The position numbers and the translations under genes were made by a program. From positions 4,349 to 68,348 of the forward strand of contig DXYF01000041.1 in NCBI GenBank assembly GCA_019415945.1: a stretch of DNA of 64,000 bases. The letters run 5' to 3'. Below, piece after piece: positions 52,759-60,684 of the stretch. Origin of the DNA: Clostridiales bacterium. GTDB taxonomy: Bacteria > Bacillota > Clostridia > Oscillospirales > Acutalibacteraceae. The notes beneath the pieces were generated by a model. That model saw only the letters and a program-made list of their open reading frames with translations, did no database searches and was not told where the DNA came from. Within the stretch, counting starts at the first letter, position 1, and each line of letters opens with the position of its first letter.

Positions 52759-53415
52759 TTATAATGTAATAATATATTCAAAAAGTTCTTTTGCGTTTGA
52801 CGCTACAAATTGCGCACCTGCCTTTAAAAGCTCAGCCTTGCCTCTGAACCCCCACTCAACACCAGCCATTTTAACATTTGCGTTTTTAGCAGTGTACACA
52901 TCTACATCGCTGTCACCTATATAGATACATTCCTCATTTGAAATATTGTGTTTGTTCAGTATTGCTGTCAAAGCCGCTTTGTCAGGCTTTGGTTTGTATT
53001 CGCTTTTTTTGCCCCAAGCCTCTGTAAATTTGTGTTCAGGATAGACTCTGTCTAATATTTGTGCGACAAATTCGTCAGGCTTATTTGACAGAACCGCAGT
53101 TTTTATTCCTTTTTCATCAAGATTTTCTAAAAGCCACGCACAACCCTCATAATCGGCTGTATTATCATTACAATGTATTTTATACTCGCTGTTAAAAGTT
53201 TCGGATACAATTTTTAGCTTTTCGGGATCATCTGCATAGCTGCCCAAGGCACGCTTTATAAGCATCTCTCTGCCGTTGCCGACATAGTGTTTGTAATTTT
53301 CAATCGGCTTTTCTTCAAGTCCTGCTTTTTTCAGTCCTTTATTCACGCTTTGTGCAAGGTCGGTAAGCGAATTTACAAGCGTTCCGTCAAGATCAAATAC
53401 AACCATTTTTATCAT
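52759..53415 (-). CDS. HAD phosphatase, phosphoglycolate phosphatase-like
   Basis: A 218-residue haloacid-dehalogenase family phosphatase with VVFDLDGTLVNS (Asp8 nucleophile, Asp10), a helical cap domain, AVLSNKPDEF (motif II), KPDKAALTAI (motif III Lys) and IGDSDVDVYTAKNANVKMAGVEWG (motif IV). It is closest in style to Gph/PgmB phosphatases. The substrate cannot be fixed from sequence. It lies 6 bases after the cyclase-family gene and before queH, so the three are probably cotranscribed. Confidence 0.88.
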   Translation of the reverse strand: MIKMVVFDLDGTLVNSLTDLAQSVNKGLKKAGLEEKPIENYKHYVGNGREMLIKRALGSYADDPEKLKIVSETFNSEYKIHCNDNTADYEGCAWLLENLDEKGIKTAVLSNKPDEFVAQILDRVYPEHKFTEAWGKKSEYKPKPDKAALTAILNKHNISNEECIYIGDSDVDVYTAKNANVKMAGVEWGFRGKAELLKAGAQFVASNAKELFEYIITL

Positions 53416-53421
53416 AATAAA

Positions 53422-54015
53422 TCAGTTTAGTCCTTTCTCCTGTTCAAAAATAATTGCTCTGCACGGTGCAGCCTCAACGCCTCCCAGTTTTATCGGGAAC
53501 GCACATAAATCGTACTCACCGTCATCAATAGCCGAAAGATTAAGGTTTTCAAGAATTGCAATTCCTGCTCTGGCAAGCTCTCGGTGGGTTCTGTCCTCAT
53601 CATACGGAGGGGCGATTGACGGTGCGTCTGTCCCGACAAGCACAACTCTGCTTGACGCAAGCACTATTGCTGCGGAATGAGAAATAAATGTTTTTCCCTC
53701 TCCGTGAAACAGTACCCGCCTCTTGCAGTAAGGTAGCAGCCTCTCCATATCCTCACCGGTAAGGACACCGCTGACTGAAATCACCGTGCATTTGCCGAAA
53801 AAAGTATTGAGTCTGATTTTATCAACAGAGCTTCCGCTTTCAAAATAATGAAGAGGTGCATCAATATGAGTTCCCGAATGAACAGACATTGAAAGCACGG
53901 AAAGATTGTATTCATCACCTTTTTCAATACTTTTGATATTTTCTATTTTAGTTTCGGGATCACCGTCATAAACAGGCGTGCTTACAGTGTCCCGAGAAAT
54001 ATCGTGAATAAACAA
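53422..54015 (-). CDS. Cyclase family protein (kynurenine formamidase-like)
   Basis: A 197-residue metal-dependent hydrolase with HSGTHIDAPLH (His46, His50, Asp52, His56), the zinc-binding hallmark of the cyclase/arylformamidase family. RVVLVGTDAPSIAPPYD and a C-terminal APCRAIIF follow. The family includes kynurenine formamidase and isatin hydrolase, but no tryptophan-catabolism gene is nearby, so the substrate is open. It is first of the three-gene run with the HAD phosphatase and queH. Confidence 0.85.
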   Translation of the reverse strand: MFIHDISRDTVSTPVYDGDPETKIENIKSIEKGDEYNLSVLSMSVHSGTHIDAPLHYFESGSSVDKIRLNTFFGKCTVISVSGVLTGEDMERLLPYCKRRVLFHGEGKTFISHSAAIVLASSRVVLVGTDAPSIAPPYDEDRTHRELARAGIAILENLNLSAIDDGEYDLCAFPIKLGGVEAAPCRAIIFEQEKGLN

Positions 54016-54119
54016 GTCCGTTCATCTCCGTTCCTCATTTTCTTGCTTTATATTTTAACACATAAAAGACCGTTTTGTACAGAGAAAAGTCGAATATTAC
54101 CACTGAATACACTCTTTTT

Positions 54120-54224
54120 GTAAAAAAGTCGAGTGCCTCGACACTGGGTTCGAGCAGACAGGTTGATATTGTCAAAACTTCTCTGCCCGACCGTTTTCAA
54201 GCAGTTTCCTATAAAGCAAAAAAT
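54120..54224. repeat. Dispersed repeat family 1, copy 3 (full length)
   Basis: It matches copy 1 (44471-44573) over about 100 bases with scattered substitutions. It has GTCGAG-TGC-CTCGAC, GGGTTCGAGCAGACAGGTTG, CTGCCCGACCGTTTTC and AAGCAGTTTCCTATAAAG. It lies just beyond the terminator of the dockerin gene. Confidence 0.8.
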
Positions 54225-54249
54225 AAAGCCCCACCGAGGGTGAGGCTTT
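54217..54249 (-). terminator. Intrinsic terminator of the dockerin gene
   Basis: On the minus strand AAAGCCTCACC and GGTGGGGCTTT form an 11-bp stem with a 3-base loop, followed by ATTTTTT. Confidence 0.85.
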
Positions 54250-54264
54250 AATCAGCTTTTTATT

Positions 54265-55467
54265 TTACATTGCACCTGCTACATATTCAACGCCAACATT
54301 AGCAGTATTTGTATATCCGCCAACGATGTACTTCTGGATATATGTAACATCAACAATAGAGATTCTGCCGTCGCCGTTAACATCAGCAAGATAGTTAGTC
54401 ATGCTTGATGTAGTATCAGCATATGTCAAAGCAATCTTCTGAACTGTTGTAGCGTCAGTAACATTAATTACTCCGTCACTGTTTACATCACCAAACACAT
54501 ATTTGGGTTCAGGAACTGTTGTGGGTTCTGTAGCCTCTGTTGTTGGCTCTGTTGTAGGCTCTGTAGCCTCAGTTGTAGGCTCTGTTGTGGGCTCAGTAGT
54601 CGGCTCTGTAGCCTCAGTTGTGGGCTCTGTTGTGGGCTCGGTAGTCGGCTCTGTAGCCTCAGTTGTGGGTACTGTTGTTTCAGGAATTGTAGGCTCTACA
54701 CCGAGCAATGAAGCGATTGTTTCAAGAGAAGCAGTGTTTGGATAAGCTTCGGGATCAGCAAGTTCAGCTGCAAAGTCATTTGCATACTGAACAAAAACAG
54801 CCGAAGGCTCTACTCCAAGTTCTTTACAGTCAGCCTGAACAAGCTCAGGTGTAATAATTGAAGCATTCATAATTGCATAATCATGAAGGAAGTTTGATAC
54901 TACTTGCTCTTTTGGCTGATAGAACGGGAAATAACTTCCTGAAATCTTACCTGTTGAAGTAATTACTGCCTTAGGACCGTACTTGTCAGAATTGTTTTTC
55001 CAAGCAGCACCGAAGCTGACCTTTGTTGAATCTACAGGGTTCTCGATCATCTCACCTGTTACATAAATTGTGTCGCCGAGGCAATCTACGCCGAAAGTCA
55101 TATCACAGGTCTGATGGACTCCTTTGTTTGTGTCAATAGTAGAGAAAATTATAAGGTAGTCCGAGCCAGCCTTAATCTCTCCAAGCTTAGAAGTATCGAA
55201 GTAATATAAACCTGTTTCTGTGTCTTTCTTGCAAAGCTCTGACTTTGACTGCCATGAAGCAGGTGTAATGGGGTCAGGTCCGTAAACATTATCAATGTGA
55301 CAGTAAACTGACTTCGTTGTTCCCCACTCCTCGAGAGTAGGTAATTCAAAATAAACATTTGTGTCTGTATCAGCTGCTGAAGCAGAGAAAATTGTAAAAC
55401 CTGTAAAACAGGAAGCTGCCATTAACACTGCAAGAGCGAGACTGATAATCTTTGATGATTTTTTCAT
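54265..55467 (-). CDS. Secreted dockerin type I protein with Thr/Glu/Pro linker
   Basis: This 400-residue exported protein has a signal peptide (about 1-31, ending SASA). An N-terminal domain of about 145 residues (36-180) contains many Tyr/Trp and four Cys, then a helical stretch (185-257), a TEPTTE/TEATEP linker (262-320) and a type I dockerin (324-386). The dockerin has two calcium loops, GDVNSDGVINVTD and ADVNGDGRISIVD, each followed by a helix. Dockerins plug enzymes or binding proteins into cohesins of cellulosome- or amylosome-like complexes. The N-terminal module is not one I can name; a carbohydrate-binding role is inferred. It has its own promoter and terminator. Confidence 0.9.
   Translation of the reverse strand: MKKSSKIISLALAVLMAASCFTGFTIFSASAADTDTNVYFELPTLEEWGTTKSVYCHIDNVYGPDPITPASWQSKSELCKKDTETGLYYFDTSKLGEIKAGSDYLIIFSTIDTNKGVHQTCDMTFGVDCLGDTIYVTGEMIENPVDSTKVSFGAAWKNNSDKYGPKAVITSTGKISGSYFPFYQPKEQVVSNFLHDYAIMNASIITPELVQADCKELGVEPSAVFVQYANDFAAELADPEAYPNTASLETIASLLGVEPTIPETTVPTTEATEPTTEPTTEPTTEATEPTTEPTTEPTTEATEPTTEPTTEATEPTTVPEPKYVFGDVNSDGVINVTDATTVQKIALTYADTTSSMTNYLADVNGDGRISIVDVTYIQKYIVGGYTNTANVGVEYVAGAM
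54520..54670 (-). repeat. 45-bp in-frame tandem repeat encoding the linker
   Basis: A unit of 45 bases encoding TEATEPTTEPTTEPT recurs about two and a half times with few changes. Such coding repeats readily change copy number, so linker length may vary between strains. Confidence 0.8.
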
Positions 55468-55486
55468 CGCTAATTCCTCCTTTTTG

Positions 55487-55507
55487 ATTACTCGAAATTT
55501 GAGTAAT
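55487..55507. promoter_or_regulatory. Palindrome at the dockerin gene transcription start
   Basis: ATTACTC-N7-GAGTAAT begins just 4 bases downstream of the -10 box, where a bound repressor would block transcription. Confidence 0.45.
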
Positions 55508-55510
55508 TAC

Positions 55511-55539
55511 ATTATATATCAAATTAAACATTTTTACAA
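55511..55539 (-). promoter_or_regulatory. Sigma-A promoter of the dockerin gene
   Basis: On the minus strand TTGTAA (55539-55534), a 17-base spacer and TATAAT (55516-55511), 44 bases before the ATG. Confidence 0.75.
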
Positions 55540-55621
55540 GTACTTTTTAGGAAATATAGTTAATTTTTTTTTAATTATTTAAGGATATATTTGCATAAAA
55601 AATAATCAACCTTTAAAACTC

Positions 55622-55650
55622 TTGACACATCTTAAAAATAATTGTATTAT
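55622..55650 (+). promoter_or_regulatory. Sigma-A promoter of glyS
   Basis: TTGACA (55622-55627), a 17-base spacer and TATTAT (55645-55650). The leader of about 35 bases is too short for a T-box. Confidence 0.8.
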
Positions 55651-55692
55651 CTGTATTGTATATAAGTATGCATAGGAAATGAGGTTGTATTT

Positions 55693-57069
55693 ATGAAAAA
55701 CACCAGTAAGACAATGGATAAAATTGTTGCCCTTTGCAAAGGCAGAGGCTTTGTTTATCCGGGATCTGAAATTTACGGCGGTCTTGCAAACACTTGGGAC
55801 TACGGTCCTTTGGGCATGGCACTTAAAAACAACATAAAGCAGGCTTGGCTTAAAAAATTTGTTCAGGAAAACAAATACAATGTAGGGCTTGACTCTGCAA
55901 TTCTTATGAATCCGCAGACCTGGGTTGCTTCGGGACACCTCGGCGGATTTTCCGACCCGCTCATGGACTGCAAGGAATGTAAAACACGCCACCGTGCAGA
56001 CAATCTTATTGAGGATTTTGACGGCACCAATGTTGCAGGCTGGACGAACGAACAAATGATGGACTATATTAAAGAAAAGTCTATCCCCTGCCCCAACTGC
56101 GGAAAGCACAATTTTACCGACATTCGTCAGTTCAACCTTATGTTTAAAACATTTCAGGGCGTTACCGAGGACAGTAAAAATGAAATATATCTTCGTCCCG
56201 AAACTGCTCAGGGTATTTTTGTGAACTTCTCAAATATTCAGAGAACAAGCCGCAAAAAAATACCGTTTGGTGTTGCACAAATAGGTAAGAGCTTCAGAAA
56301 CGAAATTACTCCGGGCAACTTCATTTTCCGTGTGCGTGAATTCGAGCAGATGGAGCTTGAGTTTTTCTGCAAACCCGGTACTGATCTTGAATGGTTTGAA
56401 TACTGGAGAGCTTTTTGCCGTGACTTTTTGTATTCTCTTAATATTAAGGAAGAAAATCTGCGTTTGCGTGATCATTCTGCCGAGGAGCTTTGCTTCTATT
56501 CAAAGGCTACTACGGATTTCGAATACCTCTTCCCGTTCGGCTGGGGTGAGCTCTGGGGCGTTGCCGACAGAACGGATTATGACCTCACACAGCACAGCAA
56601 AACCTGCGGAAAACCGATTGAATACTTTGATCAGACAACAAACGAAAAATATATTCCTTATGTTATTGAGCCTTCCCTCGGCGTTGAGCGTTTGTTCCTT
56701 GCCATAGTGGTTGAAGCGTATGACGAGGAGCAGATTGACGAAAAAGATACAAGAGTTGTTCTGCACCTGCACCCTGCACTTGCTCCGTTTAAGGCTGCGG
56801 TTCTTCCTTTGTCGAAAAAACTTAACGAAAAAGCAGAAGAAGTTTATGAGATGCTTACAAAGGACTTTATGGTTGACTATGATGACGCAGGCTCAATAGG
56901 CAAGCGTTACAGACGCCAGGATGAAATTGGAACTCCCTTCTGCATAACATATGACTTTGATTCTGCTGAGGACGGATGTGTTACGGTTCGTGACCGCGAC
57001 ACAATGCAGCAGGAAAGAGTTTCTATTGATAAACTGAAAGAATATATTGCAGAGAAAATTAAATTTTAA
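55693..57069 (+). CDS. glyS: Glycyl-tRNA synthetase, single-chain dimeric type
   Basis: GlyRS charges tRNA-Gly. The 458-residue class II enzyme is the homodimeric type found in many Gram-positives, not the alpha2beta2 form. It has GFVYPGSEIYGGLANTWDYG (motif 1 region), LRPETAQGIFVNF, FRNEITPGNFIFRVREFEQMELEFF (motif 2) and the C-terminal GVERLFLAI (motif 3) before the anticodon-binding domain. AATGAGG precedes the ATG. Transcribed alone from a consensus promoter, with its own terminator. Confidence 0.97.
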   Translation: MKNTSKTMDKIVALCKGRGFVYPGSEIYGGLANTWDYGPLGMALKNNIKQAWLKKFVQENKYNVGLDSAILMNPQTWVASGHLGGFSDPLMDCKECKTRHRADNLIEDFDGTNVAGWTNEQMMDYIKEKSIPCPNCGKHNFTDIRQFNLMFKTFQGVTEDSKNEIYLRPETAQGIFVNFSNIQRTSRKKIPFGVAQIGKSFRNEITPGNFIFRVREFEQMELEFFCKPGTDLEWFEYWRAFCRDFLYSLNIKEENLRLRDHSAEELCFYSKATTDFEYLFPFGWGELWGVADRTDYDLTQHSKTCGKPIEYFDQTTNEKYIPYVIEPSLGVERLFLAIVVEAYDEEQIDEKDTRVVLHLHPALAPFKAAVLPLSKKLNEKAEEVYEMLTKDFMVDYDDAGSIGKRYRRQDEIGTPFCITYDFDSAEDGCVTVRDRDTMQQERVSIDKLKEYIAEKIKF

Positions 57070-57089
57070 TTTATGCAAAGCACAAAAAT

Positions 57090-57124
57090 TGAGCGGCATC
57101 TGACAGATACCGCTCATTATTTTT
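57090..57124 (+). terminator. Intrinsic terminator after glyS
   Basis: TGAGCGG and CCGCTCA, extended by an inner ATCTG/CAGAT stem, followed by TTATTTTTAT. Confidence 0.75.
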
Positions 57125-57176
57125 ATATAAAATTAATTTTAAGATTAAATTTGAAAACAAGTCATCTTAAGTATAA

Positions 57177-59195
57177 TCACTCTGTAATTTCATCCGATTT
57201 TTCGGATTTATCCGACTTTCTTTCTTTTGCCTTTTTTATAGCCGCTTCTTTTTTGGCAGCCATGTTTGATGTTGACCTTTTTCTGACAGGCACGGGAAGC
57301 TCCTTTTTGAGCTTATAATACATAACGCCAAGCGGAGGCAATGTGATTTCAACGGAATAGTCAAGTCCGTTGTGCTTTGCCTTTTTGGTTTTAATATCAC
57401 CGCTGTTCACGATTCCGCAGCCGCCGAACTCTTCGCTTTCGGAGTTCAGCACTTCTTCATAAATACCGTAAACGGGAACACCAACCTTATATTTTTCTCG
57501 TGTTACCGGCTGGAAGTTGCAAACACAGATTATCTCGCTTCCGTCATATGCAATTCTCCTAAATGCGATAACGCTGTTCTGATAATCATCAAGAGCAATC
57601 CACTGAAAGCCGTTCCAATCGTAATCGTTTTCATGCATAGCAGGAGTATCACGGTAGAATTTGTTTGCAACCTCAAAAAAGTGATTTAACTGACGGTGCT
57701 TTTCGTAATCAAGCAAATTCCACTGAAGCTGCTCTTCTGAATTCCATTCATCAAACTGACCAATTTCGCTTCCCATAAACATAAGCTTTTTGCCGGGATG
57801 AGCAAGCATATATGCAAGGAAACCTCTGACCCCCGCAAACTTCATCTCATAACTTCCGGGCATTTTATTGATAAGCGAGCCTTTTCCGTACACAACCTCA
57901 TCGTGCGAAATCGGAAGCATAAAATTCTCTGAAAAAGCATAGACCAAGCTGAATGTGAGAGTGTCGTGGTGATAATTTCTCCACAACGGGTCAAGAGAAA
58001 TGTAGGACAGCGTGTCATTCATCCAACCCATATTCCACTTGTAATCAAATCCGAGGCCCATATCCTTAATGGGGTAGCGGGTAACATTCGGCCACGCCGT
58101 ACTCTCCTCGGCAATCATCATAGCCTCGGGATGATACATATGAACAACAGTGTTAAGCTTTTGTAAAAATTCAACGGCAACAAGGTTTTCTCTTCCGCCG
58201 TAGCAGTTGGGAATCCACTCTCCGTCTTTGCGGTTATAATCGAGATAAAGCATTGAAGCCACGGCGTCTACTCTGATGCCGTCAACATGGTACATATCAA
58301 GCCAGAACATTGCCGAAGAAACCAAAAAGCTTGTTACCTCGTATCTGCCGTAGTTAAAGATGTAGGTGCCCCACTCCTTATGCTCGCCGATACGGTAATC
58401 CTCGTATTCATAACAGCCTGTTCCGTCGAAACGACCCAAGCCGTGAGCGTCTTTTGGGAAATGAGCGGGAACCCAGTCAAGTATTACGCCGATTCCTTCC
58501 TGGTGACATTTATCAATAAAATACATCAAATCCTTGGGCTCGCCGTAACGGGAAGTTGCGGCAAAGTAACCTGTAACCTGATAGCCCCAGCTTCCGTCAA
58601 ACGGAAATTCGGTAAGCGGCATAAATTCTATGTGGGTATAACCCATATTTTTTACATACGGAATAAGCTCCTCGGCAAGCTTTTTGTAGCTGAACATATT
58701 TCCGTCCTCATACTTACGCCAGGAACCGGCATTCACCTCATAAACATTTATAGGCTGTTTTTCATGAGGATGTTCCTTTTTATAATCAAACCATTCCTCA
58801 TCATGCCATTCATATCCGTTTATTTCATAAACCCTTGAAGCATTGTCGGGCCTTGTCTGGCAATGAAAAGCATATGGATCTGTTTTTAATCTCCGTTCAG
58901 ACCAAGGAGTTTCCACGCAGTATTTATAACACGCAAATTCCTGTACACCCTCAATAAACAGTTCCCAAACACCTGAATCTGAAATGCGGTACATAAAATT
59001 CGCGTCATTATCCCAGTTGTTAAAATCTCCGACAACAGACACTGTTAATGCATTCGGTGCCCATACTCTGAAAACGACACCGTCTCTGCCGTCCCAATTA
59101 ACGAAATGAGAGCCTAAAAACTCATACGCACGAGCCGACTCTCCCGCCAAGAACTGATCAAGCGGATATCTTTCGTCGTTTAATTTAAAAGCCAT
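57177..59195 (-). CDS. glgB: 1,4-alpha-glucan branching enzyme
   Basis: GlgB makes alpha-1,6 branches in glycogen. The 672-residue protein has an N-terminal CBM48 (about 25-115), then the GH13 barrel with DWVPAHFP, DGIRVDAVASMLYLDY (nucleophile Asp), AEESTAWP (acid/base Glu) and PISHDEVVYGKGSL, and a C-terminal beta domain. After about residue 635 a Lys-rich tail (KRSTSNMAAKKEAAIKKAKE and on to SDKSEKSDEITE) extends beyond the usual end; its role is unknown. No other glg gene is adjacent. The promoter reads TTGTAA-17-TATAAT. Confidence 0.96.
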   Translation of the reverse strand: MAFKLNDERYPLDQFLAGESARAYEFLGSHFVNWDGRDGVVFRVWAPNALTVSVVGDFNNWDNDANFMYRISDSGVWELFIEGVQEFACYKYCVETPWSERRLKTDPYAFHCQTRPDNASRVYEINGYEWHDEEWFDYKKEHPHEKQPINVYEVNAGSWRKYEDGNMFSYKKLAEELIPYVKNMGYTHIEFMPLTEFPFDGSWGYQVTGYFAATSRYGEPKDLMYFIDKCHQEGIGVILDWVPAHFPKDAHGLGRFDGTGCYEYEDYRIGEHKEWGTYIFNYGRYEVTSFLVSSAMFWLDMYHVDGIRVDAVASMLYLDYNRKDGEWIPNCYGGRENLVAVEFLQKLNTVVHMYHPEAMMIAEESTAWPNVTRYPIKDMGLGFDYKWNMGWMNDTLSYISLDPLWRNYHHDTLTFSLVYAFSENFMLPISHDEVVYGKGSLINKMPGSYEMKFAGVRGFLAYMLAHPGKKLMFMGSEIGQFDEWNSEEQLQWNLLDYEKHRQLNHFFEVANKFYRDTPAMHENDYDWNGFQWIALDDYQNSVIAFRRIAYDGSEIICVCNFQPVTREKYKVGVPVYGIYEEVLNSESEEFGGCGIVNSGDIKTKKAKHNGLDYSVEITLPPLGVMYYKLKKELPVPVRKRSTSNMAAKKEAAIKKAKERKSDKSEKSDEITE

Positions 59196-59282
59196 AGTAA
59201 ACCTCTTTTCTGCAACGGTTTTACTGATATGTACTAATCTGCTTTAATGCTGATAATTGAAGTATCAGTAATTATTGATATA

Positions 59283-59311
59283 ATTATAATATGTTTTAGA
59301 CAAATTTACAA
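59283..59311 (-). promoter_or_regulatory. Sigma-A promoter of glgB
   Basis: On the minus strand TTGTAA (59311-59306), a 17-base spacer and TATAAT (59288-59283). The leader is about 85 bases. Confidence 0.7.
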
Positions 59312-59398
59312 GAGTATTTTAAATTTTTTATGTAAATATTTTCACCATTTTATACATTGATAACAAATATGTACAATTTTGCACAGATATTTACAAGT

Positions 59399-60535
59399 TT
59401 ACACTTTAACAATCTGATTTTTAAAATCACTTCCGCATCTTCCAACCTCATCATAAGCAAGTGAGGCAATATCCGTTGCTGAAATATCTGCCGAAAGCAA
59501 GTCTGAAATATTCTTATTGCTTTTATCTGCCTTTGACACAGATGAGATCACCTCAAGTCTGCATGACTTAAGCAAAGACGCTCCTACATTTGTAAAACCG
59601 AGCACACGGGCATATTCAATCGGAGTTGTTTGCAGTTTTTCGGTTATGCCGAGCAACGCACAGGTAATTATTCTTCTAAGCCTTGCGTGAGTGTAACGCT
59701 TTGTTTTTACAAAGGATATTATTTCGTCAACAGAATTATAATTTTTAACAGCGTAAACAATTCTGTTTTCAAGCCCCTCTTTAACATCGGGAAGCAGACG
59801 AAAATCATCTGCACTCATCGTCCTTAATTTATAAAGAGTTACCCTTTCGAGATTTTCAGGGTATGTAATTTTACTAGGTACCGAGGGCAAATATTTTTCT
59901 GCACTTTCACCGCCGCGAAGAGCATTTCTTACAAATGACGCACTGGCAAATTCGCCGCACGCATTAACGCTGTCATGTGAAACAAACTTTCTTTTTATTG
60001 AAAGCGGTGTAATATTTGTGTCAGACAGATTTTTCAAGTATTCAATAGCGAGAATATTGTTAGGAGAAGAAAAAACATCGGCAATCTTATCTCCCGACAC
60101 CTCTTTTACAGCAAGCTGCAGGGCTCTGGGATAATAATCTCCTTCGTTCATTTTTGACGCTATAATTTCGTTTACACGAGGGTCTTGAGCGGCGGACACG
60201 GCACTGCTTAAAGCCTCAATGCTCCCGCATTCGCAGCCGAACGCCAGGTGCTTTACACAGTCAAAAGATTTTGCGATATGCACTCCGCAGTAAGCAAATC
60301 TTTGTGCGTTTGAAACTGCGTACGCACACGGAAGCTCGATTACAAGATCAACCCCGTTTTCAAGTGCTGTTCGTGCTCTTGAGTACTTATCGGTCAAGGC
60401 AACCTCTCCCCTTTGAGTAAAGCTTCCGCTCATTACGGCAATGACGGGAGCGTCGGCAAGCTTTTTTGCGGCGTCTATTAAATATGCGTGACCGTTGTGA
60501 AAAGGATTAAACTCGCTTATAACAGCTACAGCCAT
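59399..60535 (-). CDS. tmcAL: tRNA(Met) cytidine acetate ligase
   Basis: TmcAL uses ATP and free acetate to make N4-acetylcytidine at the wobble base of elongator tRNA-Met in Firmicutes. The 378-residue protein starts MAVAVISEFNPFHNGH (nucleotidyltransferase HxGH, ending His16). GSFTQRGEVALTDKYSRA and SSPNNILAIEYLK follow, all family features. It diverges from acetate kinase with 149 bases between the starts; both enzymes use acetate and ATP, although the arrangement may be chance. Confidence 0.93.
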   Translation of the reverse strand: MAVAVISEFNPFHNGHAYLIDAAKKLADAPVIAVMSGSFTQRGEVALTDKYSRARTALENGVDLVIELPCAYAVSNAQRFAYCGVHIAKSFDCVKHLAFGCECGSIEALSSAVSAAQDPRVNEIIASKMNEGDYYPRALQLAVKEVSGDKIADVFSSPNNILAIEYLKNLSDTNITPLSIKRKFVSHDSVNACGEFASASFVRNALRGGESAEKYLPSVPSKITYPENLERVTLYKLRTMSADDFRLLPDVKEGLENRIVYAVKNYNSVDEIISFVKTKRYTHARLRRIITCALLGITEKLQTTPIEYARVLGFTNVGASLLKSCRLEVISSVSKADKSNKNISDLLSADISATDIASLAYDEVGRCGSDFKNQIVKV

Positions 60536-60602
60536 AAATGCACCTCGTTTATATATATTTTATTATTTGACAAATTTACAACATTAAAAAGGTAAAAAAT
60601 AC

Positions 60603-60631
60603 TTGAAAAGTCAAAATTATTGGAGTATCAT
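60603..60631 (+). promoter_or_regulatory. Sigma-A promoter of ackA
   Basis: TTGAAA (60603-60608), a 17-base spacer and TATCAT (60626-60631), 53 bases before the ATG. Confidence 0.6.
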
Positions 60632-60684
60632 ATATTATATATCATTTCTTGATTCTAATCAATAAAGCAAAGGGATGAAACATA

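Noticed and set aside
54520..54670. Possible CRISPR-like array
   Set aside because: The repeats are directly joined 45-bp coding units in frame with no spacers.
54503..54745. A plus-strand frame of repeated VGSVVGSVAS
   Set aside because: It is the antisense reading of the dockerin Thr/Glu/Pro linker repeat, not a real protein.
55651..55692. Glycine T-box leader before glyS
   Set aside because: The leader is about 35 bases, far too short, and no T-box sequence is present.
55606..56109. A 167-codon open frame opposite glyS
   Set aside because: It is antisense to the glyS 5' region and overlaps its promoter; no ribosome site.
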